Assembly: GCA_963842505.1 (NCBI GenBank)
Contig: CAWJGZ010000004.1
Coordinates: 496,001-560,000, forward strand
Reading direction: 5' to 3'
Source of the DNA: PALSA-129 sp963842505
GTDB taxonomy: Bacteria > Acidobacteriota > Terriglobia > Bryobacterales > Bryobacteraceae
Length of the DNA stretch: 64,000 nt
In this document: one piece after another, positions 59,219 through 64,000 of the stretch
Layout: the number at the start of each line of letters is the position of its first letter
Position numbering within the stretch: position 1 is the stretch's first letter
Position numbers and translations under genes: made by a program
Notes under the pieces: model-generated
What the model saw: only the letters and a program-made list of their open reading frames with translations
The model's database searches: none
Told to the model about the DNA's origin: nothing

Positions 59219-59371
59219 ATGAAACCCCGCTTCCTCAAGGCCATGGGCACTTTTGCCGTTCTCGCCATACTGGCCACGTTCACCCTGGACGGTTTGATCC
59301 GTGCCGCAGTCTTGATCTTCCTGGCCGGGCTGGCCGTCAAGACCTATATCGCTTACAAGGCCGGCTGGTAG
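59219..59371 (+). CDS. 50-residue membrane protein
   Basis: A small protein starting at ATG 59219, four bases after the ATL stop, with two hydrophobic stretches (FAVLAILATFTLDG and AAVLIFLAGLAVKTYIAY) and a basic N-terminus, so probably two membrane helices with both ends inside. Function unknown. Confidence 0.55.
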   Translation: MKPRFLKAMGTFAVLAILATFTLDGLIRAAVLIFLAGLAVKTYIAYKAGW

Positions 59372-59688
59372 ATCCTGCTGCAAAATCCGGAGAAGGCATC
59401 TTGCAACGATTCGGCCTTTCTCCGCGAACTCAGCTTCCTCCGCGCTGCACCACCGGAGGGGCGCGAATCCCTGCATTCTCCTCACTCCCTGCTTTGGTTC
59501 TTTTTCTTGCCTTTTTCTCCGCGCCTCCGCGCCTCAGCGGTGAGTTCTTTTCCTGGCCAAGCTGCTGGCAGCCCCTTCCATTCCTCTTTGAACCAACCCC
59601 GCGTTCCATTCTGAAACACGTTCCATCTTGAAACACCCGCAAGGTTTCACAGCCTACTGATAATAAGACCTTTATACCTCATTGGTAC
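59372..59688. repeat. gene-free gap with degenerate CTCYGCG repeats
   Basis: About 320 bases without a gene. It carries TCTCCGCGAACTCAGC near 59419 and TTTCTCCGCGCCTCCGCGCC near 59515, followed by TCAGCGGTGA: degenerate members of the repeat family that has perfect inverted arms at 9138-9270. A pair of GTTCCAT-type repeats (CGCGTTCCATTCTGAAACA, CGTTCCATCTTGAAACA) lies near 59602-59636. The following 82 bases hold the sigma-54-type promoter and leader of the sigma factor gene. Confidence 0.5.
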
Positions 59689-59705
59689 TTGGCACTAAGG
59701 TTGCA
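59689..59705 (+). promoter_or_regulatory. sigma-54-type promoter upstream of the FliA-family sigma gene
   Basis: TTGGCAC (59689-59695), five bases, then TTGCA (59701-59705). The invariant GG and GC dinucleotides are exactly 10 bases apart, as required for the -24/-12 promoter of RpoN. Transcription would start near 59716, about 55 bases before the sigma factor ATG. An enhancer-binding activator site would be expected further upstream; I could not pick one out. Confidence 0.65.
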
Positions 59706-59770
59706 CCCTTAAGGTTGTTCGGGCGGTTGAACCGAGTCCGGATAGAAATCCAGAACAAAGGACGAAAACC

Positions 59771-60535
59771 ATGCAGGTGCCGAGTGTGTCTCTACGCCGG
59801 AAAGCGAAGATTTCCCTGGAAGTGCGCGATCGCATCGTGATCGAGCACCTGCCACTGGTCAAGGCCATCGCCATTCGAGTCCATGAGAATCTTCCCGTGC
59901 ACGTAGATTTGGACGATCTCATCCACGCCGGTGTTCTGGGCCTGTTCGACGCCGTCGCCAAGTTTGACTCGGCCAAGAACGTGGTGTTCCACAGCTACGC
60001 CAAGCACCGCATCAAGGGCGCCATCCTCGACAGCCTGCGCCAGCTCGATTGGGCGTCGCGCGATCTCCGCAAGCGTCAGAAGCAGGTGGATGCCATCGCC
60101 CACCGTCTCTCCGTCCGGTTGGGGCGCAATCCGTCCGAATCCGAGGTCGCCGAGGAGCTCGGCGTCACCATGGACCGCTGGCGCCACATGCTGCTGGAGC
60201 TCCGCAACGTGGGTCTGGTTTCCTCCACGTTGCATCCCGATCAGGAGCGCGACCGCGTGATGGAGTTCCCCGCCACTCCGGAATTTCAGCCCGACCGCAT
60301 GTGCGAACACCGCCAGTTGCAGTCCACCCTGGCGCGCGCCATCGGCACTTTGCCGGAACGCTACCAGAAAGTCGTGTTCCTTTACTACACCAACGAAATG
60401 ACCATGAAAGAAATCGGCGATCTGTTGGGCGTCAATGAAAGCCGCATTTCGCAGATCCACAAAACCGCGCTAAAGAAGATGGCGGTTGTCCTGCAATCCG
60501 AGGGCATCCACTCGTCCGAGGCCATTTGCGGCTGA
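59771..60535 (+). CDS. FliA/WhiG-family RNA polymerase sigma factor
   Basis: A 254-residue group-3 sigma factor. Region 2 (EHLPLVKAIAIRVHENLP, DLIHAGVLGLFDAVAKFD, FHSYAKHRIKGAILDSLRQLDW) is typical of the FliA/sigma-28 subfamily; region 3 (VAEELGVTMDRW) and region 4 (LPERYQKVVFLYYTNEMTMKEIGDLLGVNESRISQIH) are complete. In other bacteria these factors drive flagellar, sporulation or envelope genes. No flagellar gene is in the window. It lies behind a sigma-54-type promoter. Confidence 0.92.
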   Translation: MQVPSVSLRRKAKISLEVRDRIVIEHLPLVKAIAIRVHENLPVHVDLDDLIHAGVLGLFDAVAKFDSAKNVVFHSYAKHRIKGAILDSLRQLDWASRDLRKRQKQVDAIAHRLSVRLGRNPSESEVAEELGVTMDRWRHMLLELRNVGLVSSTLHPDQERDRVMEFPATPEFQPDRMCEHRQLQSTLARAIGTLPERYQKVVFLYYTNEMTMKEIGDLLGVNESRISQIHKTALKKMAVVLQSEGIHSSEAICG

Positions 60536-60660
60536 CGCTGAGCCGTCTTACGGGCCTTCGGTCCCTCGCCTCACGAAGCCGCTTCACGCGCCACACCAAC
60601 AAGCTGGCGGGAAATGCGGGTGAAGTCCTCTTGATTCCGCCTTGCGATACCATACATCTC

Positions 60661-62592
60661 ATGCTGCGTTCCACGCTGTTGCTGTGCGCCTTGGCCGCCC
60701 TGTCCGCCGCTCAAGAACCCATCGCGCCCCATTCCGCCATTGAGCCTCCCACCGCCAAAGACGCGGCCTCACTTACCGCCAGCACCAAGGCTTCACCGCC
60801 CGATCTCCTCACCACCGGTGAAAAGACCGGCTGGACCCTGACCGCCCCGTATGCCGAAGCCGTTGACATTTCCCACCGGCTGGAGAAGGCTTCACCACTG
60901 GTCAAGGTGCTGAATATCGGCACCACCCCCGAAGGGCGCACCATGATCGCCCTGGTGGTTTCCAAAGATAGAGCCTTCACCCCCGAAGCCGCCGCCAAGA
61001 CCAATAAAGCCGTCATCATGATCCAGAGCGGCATCCACTCAGGCGAAATCGAGGGCAAGGACACCGTCCTCATGCTGGTCCGCGATATGACGGTCACGAA
61101 GAAACTGGCCCCCTGGCTGGACAAGGCGATCTTCGTGATCATCCCCGTCTTCAACGTCGACGGCCACGAATATTTCAGCCCCTATCATCGCCCGCAGCAA
61201 AACGGCCCGCGCGATACCGGCCTGCGCGCCACCGCTCAGCGCCTCAACCTGAATCGCGATTACATCAAGGCCGACACTCCCGAAATGCGCGCCTGGCTGC
61301 ACGTTTTCACTGCCTGGAATCCCGATTTCCTGATCGATAACCACGTCACCGACGGCTCCGACATGCAATACGACGTCACCTGGGACATGGCCCGCAATCA
61401 AGACATCGCCGAACCGGCCGGCGCCTGGGTGCGTGACAAATTCGTTCCGGAGCTCGACAAACGCATGGCCGCCGACGGCCACCTGGTGGCTCCCTATGGC
61501 GCCTTGCGCAATGTCAACGGCCAGCGCGAGTTCTTCATGGAGGTTTTCAGCCCACGCTACTCGCACCTCTACGCCGCGGTTCAGAATCGCCCCTCGCTGC
61601 TGGTGGAAACCCACAGCCTCAAGGCCGCCCGCACCCGCGCCTGGGCCAATTACGACATTATGCGCCACTCCATCGACATCATCGTGGCTGATCCGGAAGC
61701 GCTCCGCGCCGCCGTCCGCCAGGCCGATAAAGAGATGGCCGCGCACGCCGGCGACCGCTCCGCCGCGCCGGTCTATCTGGCCGGCCGCGTCAGCAATGAA
61801 AAGAGCCGCCCGCTGGTCTACCACGCGCTCAAGCAGGGCCAGGTTCAAAGCGAAGTCACCGGCGCCATGACCAATCGCTATCTGGCCGAGCCAGACGATT
61901 TCCAGACCGTCATTCACGACCAGATCGACACCACGTTAGAAATGCAGATGCCCCTCGGCTACCTGATCCCTTCGGCCTGGAAGGAGATTGCCGATATCCT
62001 GGCGCTGCACGGCGTCGAAATGGAACGTACCGCCAAGCCCCTCACCCAGGGCTTTGAAACATATCGCTTTTCCAACATCGTGTGGGCGACTTCTCCCAAC
62101 GAAGGCCACATCGGTCTGAACAGCTTCGACGCCCGCCTGGTGAAAGAAAGAATCACGATTCCCGCCGGCTCCTATTGGGTTCCCATGAAGCAGCGCCGCG
62201 CCCGCCTGATTCTTTCCACGCTCGAACCGCAAGCGCCCGATTCCTTCGCGCGCTGGGGCCTGATGTACCAGGTCTTTGAGGGCGCTGGCGGTGGTGGCCG
62301 TGGTGGTGCTGGCGCGGGTGGCCGTGGCGCTGGCGGTGGTGGCCGCGGCGGAGCTTCTGGCGCGGGCGCCGCGGCGCCGCCGGTGGGCGAATACCTTTCC
62401 GAGCCCATCGCACGCAAGACCATGGCTGACAATCCCGATCTGGCCAGGGAATTCGAAGCCAAGGTGGCTGCCGATCCGGCTTTTGCGGCCGACCGCAATG
62501 CCCGCCTCGCATGGTGGTATCAGCATTCCAAGTACGAGCCCGAAGACAGCGGCCGTTACCCCATCGTCCGCGTCTGGGAGAAGAACTGGTAG
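60661..62592 (+). CDS. secreted M14-family zinc carboxypeptidase-like protein
   Basis: A 643-residue exported peptidase: signal peptide (LLLCALAALSAAQ), then the M14 domain (about 60-350) with the zinc motif SGIHSGEIEGKD (H..E), RLNLNRDYIK, DNHVTDGSDMQYD (third ligand His) and the catalytic Glu in LLVETHSLK. A Gly/Arg-rich stretch (about 540-573) interrupts the C-terminal part. ATG 60661 is chosen because the longer frame from 60526 overlaps the sigma gene and delays the signal peptide. Confidence 0.88.
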   Translation: MLRSTLLLCALAALSAAQEPIAPHSAIEPPTAKDAASLTASTKASPPDLLTTGEKTGWTLTAPYAEAVDISHRLEKASPLVKVLNIGTTPEGRTMIALVVSKDRAFTPEAAAKTNKAVIMIQSGIHSGEIEGKDTVLMLVRDMTVTKKLAPWLDKAIFVIIPVFNVDGHEYFSPYHRPQQNGPRDTGLRATAQRLNLNRDYIKADTPEMRAWLHVFTAWNPDFLIDNHVTDGSDMQYDVTWDMARNQDIAEPAGAWVRDKFVPELDKRMAADGHLVAPYGALRNVNGQREFFMEVFSPRYSHLYAAVQNRPSLLVETHSLKAARTRAWANYDIMRHSIDIIVADPEALRAAVRQADKEMAAHAGDRSAAPVYLAGRVSNEKSRPLVYHALKQGQVQSEVTGAMTNRYLAEPDDFQTVIHDQIDTTLEMQMPLGYLIPSAWKEIADILALHGVEMERTAKPLTQGFETYRFSNIVWATSPNEGHIGLNSFDARLVKERITIPAGSYWVPMKQRRARLILSTLEPQAPDSFARWGLMYQVFEGAGGGGRGGAGAGGRGAGGGGRGGASGAGAAAPPVGEYLSEPIARKTMADNPDLAREFEAKVAADPAFAADRNARLAWWYQHSKYEPEDSGRYPIVRVWEKNW

Positions 62593-62724
62593 CGCCGCCG
62601 ACACATCATTAGCCGCCGGCGAGCACGAATTCACGCAGAAATTCTTCTCAACCCGCGTTTATCGGCGGCTTAATATGCTTCTTCAGAGCCGCTCCATAAC
62701 GTCTGTTCCACCGCACAGCCCGGT

Positions 62725-62765
62725 CCGCATTTCCTCCGCGCCTCTGCGCCTCCGCGTTGAAATCG
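62725..62765. repeat. degenerate CTCYGCG repeat
   Basis: TTTCCTCCGCGCCTCTGCGC followed by CTCCGCGTTGAAAT is another degenerate member of the family at 9138-9270. The rest of the 231-base gap between the M14 peptidase and ECF sigma genes shows nothing else. Confidence 0.5.
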
Positions 62766-62823
62766 CAGCTCTTTCTTGCTTCGCGTAAACCCGGTCCCCG
62801 CGCTTTCCGTCTACACTTCACAG

Positions 62824-63399
62824 ATGGAGCCGGTTTTGACAACCCGGTGGATTCCAAACGCCGTGGACCAAACGCCAGAGCTCGAGGACTTCGACGCCGT
62901 TGTGCGTCTCTACTGGCCCAGAATCTTCCGCTTCGCCCTGGCATCTCTGCGTGATCGGGATGCCGCCGAATCCCTGGCGCAGGATTGTTTCCTCAAAGCC
63001 TATCGCGCGCGTCGGGGGTTTCGTGGCGAGGCCAGCCTCAACACCTGGCTCATGCAGATTGCCGTGAATCTGGTACGTGATTCCCTTCGCAATCGCCGGC
63101 TCCGCTTTTGGAATCGTACGCGCGCCGCGTCGCCGGATTTCGACCTTGTCAGCCAGTCGCTGGCCGATCGCGGTTCGTCGCCCGAACGCGCCGCTCTCGC
63201 CAAAGAGCGCGTCGCCGCCGTATGGAGCGCCGTGGAGACTCTGTCGGCGCGCCAGCGCACGGTCTTCCTGCTGCGCTTTGTGGAGGACCTGGATTTGCTT
63301 GAAATCGCCGCGGTCACCGGCCTACGGGAAGGAACCGTGAAAGTGCACCTGTTTCGCGCGCTGGAAGCGCTGCGGAAACTCATGGGAGAAGACCAATGA
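62824..63399 (+). CDS. ECF-type RNA polymerase sigma factor
   Basis: A 191-residue sigma-70 family factor with region 2 (YWPRIFRFALASLRDRDAAESLAQDCFLKAYRARRGFRGE) and region 4 (LSARQRTVFLLRFVEDLDLLEIAAVTGLREGTVKVHLFRAL) only, so ECF class. I chose ATG 62824; the frame is open to 62776. The next gene overlaps its stop and encodes a zinc anti-sigma-like protein, so the unit is an ECF/anti-sigma pair sensing the cell envelope. Confidence 0.9.
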   Translation: MEPVLTTRWIPNAVDQTPELEDFDAVVRLYWPRIFRFALASLRDRDAAESLAQDCFLKAYRARRGFRGEASLNTWLMQIAVNLVRDSLRNRRLRFWNRTRAASPDFDLVSQSLADRGSSPERAALAKERVAAVWSAVETLSARQRTVFLLRFVEDLDLLEIAAVTGLREGTVKVHLFRALEALRKLMGEDQ

Positions 63400-63848
63400 A
63401 CGAACATCTCTCGCCGGAAGATATTTCCCGCTGGTTTGCCGGCGAGCGCAGCTCCGGACTGGAGCGCCACATCGCCGAGTGCGAAGAATGCGGCGCGCGG
63501 CTCCGCCGCATGGAAAGTACGCTGACGGAGTTCCGCGGCTCCGTCCACGATTGGACCGCCGCCCAGTCCGCTTCAGCCCCGCAGCCCGCCTGGCTGCCGC
63601 CCGTCCGCCGCATGGCCCAGCGCTGGGTGCTGGCCGCGGCCTCTTTGTTGATCCTGGTGTCGGCATCGGCTTACTGGCATTCCCGCCAGCAGGCTCGCCT
63701 CGCCGAGATGGCCCGCGCCGATGCACTCCTCGATCAGGTGGATACCGAAATCTCCCGCGCGGTTCCTCCAACCATGGAGCCGCTAGTCAATCTTGTAACC
63801 TGGGGCTCCGGCCCCACAGACCAAAGCCAAGACAAGGAAACACGATGA
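63396..63848 (+). CDS. membrane-bound anti-sigma factor (ZAS-type)
   Basis: A 150-residue protein starting in the ATGA overlap with the sigma gene. The N-terminal domain has the zinc anti-sigma motif H-x3-C-x2-C (HIAECEEC, about 25-32). One membrane helix (about 77-95, WVLAAASLLILVSASAYW) leads to a short periplasmic tail. It should hold the ECF factor inactive at the membrane. Confidence 0.85.
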   Translation: MNEHLSPEDISRWFAGERSSGLERHIAECEECGARLRRMESTLTEFRGSVHDWTAAQSASAPQPAWLPPVRRMAQRWVLAAASLLILVSASAYWHSRQQARLAEMARADALLDQVDTEISRAVPPTMEPLVNLVTWGSGPTDQSQDKETR

Positions 63849-64000
63849 ACCCAAGAACAATCAAGCTTATTTTCCCCATACTCGTCGCCGGCGCCGCTGC
63901 CTGGGCGCAGACTCAGCCCCCTGCCGGTCAAAACCAGAACCCTCCGCCTCCGCCCCAGCAGGGCGATAACGGGGCGGCGCCGCAGCCCGGCCGCGGTTTC
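63845..64000 (+). CDS. exported Pro/Gln-rich protein, 5' part only
   Basis: The first 52 codons of a gene cut by the window edge. It starts in an ATGA overlap with the anti-sigma gene, so it belongs to the ECF operon. A signal peptide (LIFPILVAGAAAWAQ) is followed by a low-complexity region (PPAGQNQNPPPPPQQGDNG). It may be the periplasmic sensor or a target of the ECF system; the folded part is outside the window. Confidence 0.65.
   Translation, partial: MNPRTIKLIFPILVAGAAAWAQTQPPAGQNQNPPPPPQQGDNGAAPQPGRGF

Noticed and set aside
1..64000. CRISPR array, tRNA, rRNA, prophage or origin of replication
   Set aside because: No regularly spaced direct repeats, no cloverleaf-like intergenic sequence ending in CCA, no phage structural genes and no DnaA-box cluster were recognised by eye.

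Overview
The window is a GC-rich stretch of bacterial chromosome that most resembles Acidobacteriota of the Solibacter/Bryobacter type. That placement is inferred from gene content. There are four tandem VWFA-related proteins of the kind described from Acidobacteria (TIGR03436-like), Gly/Arg-rich insertions in exported enzymes, small lineage-style secreted proteins, and many short dispersed inverted repeats between housekeeping genes. No rRNA, tRNA, CRISPR array or phage module was found.

Layout. 1-3.5 kb: an outer-membrane/adaptor efflux pair, then two convergent LuxR-type regulators with unusual input domains. 3.7-9 kb: 4-hydroxyphenylpyruvate dioxygenase overlapping a HisC-type aminotransferase, then two GT-C-like membrane proteins. 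9.3-19.1 kb: core genes (ftsY, ribD-ribE, a DHH phosphoesterase, dCMP deaminase, fabD, an M28 peptidase, pepD, apaG). 19.2-23.5 kb: a MoxR ATPase/VWA gene pair separated by an insertion sequence. 23.6-28.2 kb: a secreted protein, a structured non-coding region with a near-consensus promoter and strong hairpin, RNase J and a GlcD-type flavoprotein. 28.4-33.4 kb: a PIN/Phd toxin-antitoxin pair, small enzymes and a lone nuoM. 33.5-37.4 kb: a tightly overlapping four-gene operon (ICL/PEPM-type lyase, aconitase-like large and small subunits, LeuB-like dehydrogenase). 37.5-40.9 kb: a DUF5107/TPR gene interrupted by one in-frame TAG. 41-46.6 kb: an amidohydrolase, a nucleotidyltransferase with a tiny partner ORF, a Rieske/cytochrome b-diheme complex and a pilin-like protein. 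46.7-49.9 kb: kdsB-pyrG-kdsA. 50-54 kb: the VWFA array. 54.2-64 kb: an Asr-like small secreted protein, a NarX/NarL-type two-component system, a BrnT-type toxin-antitoxin pair, exported proteins, a FliA-family sigma factor behind a sigma-54-type promoter, an M14 peptidase and an ECF sigma/anti-sigma operon cut by the window edge.

The genes form several independent units. The most interesting are the lyase-hydratase-dehydrogenase operon (probably a 2-hydroxy-dicarboxylate pathway), the RNA upstream of RNase J, the amber-split DUF5107 gene, the sigma-54-to-FliA-type cascade, and the paired regulators of which one lacks the receiver phospho-acceptor aspartate. Functional names rest on motifs read by eye; no database search was run.
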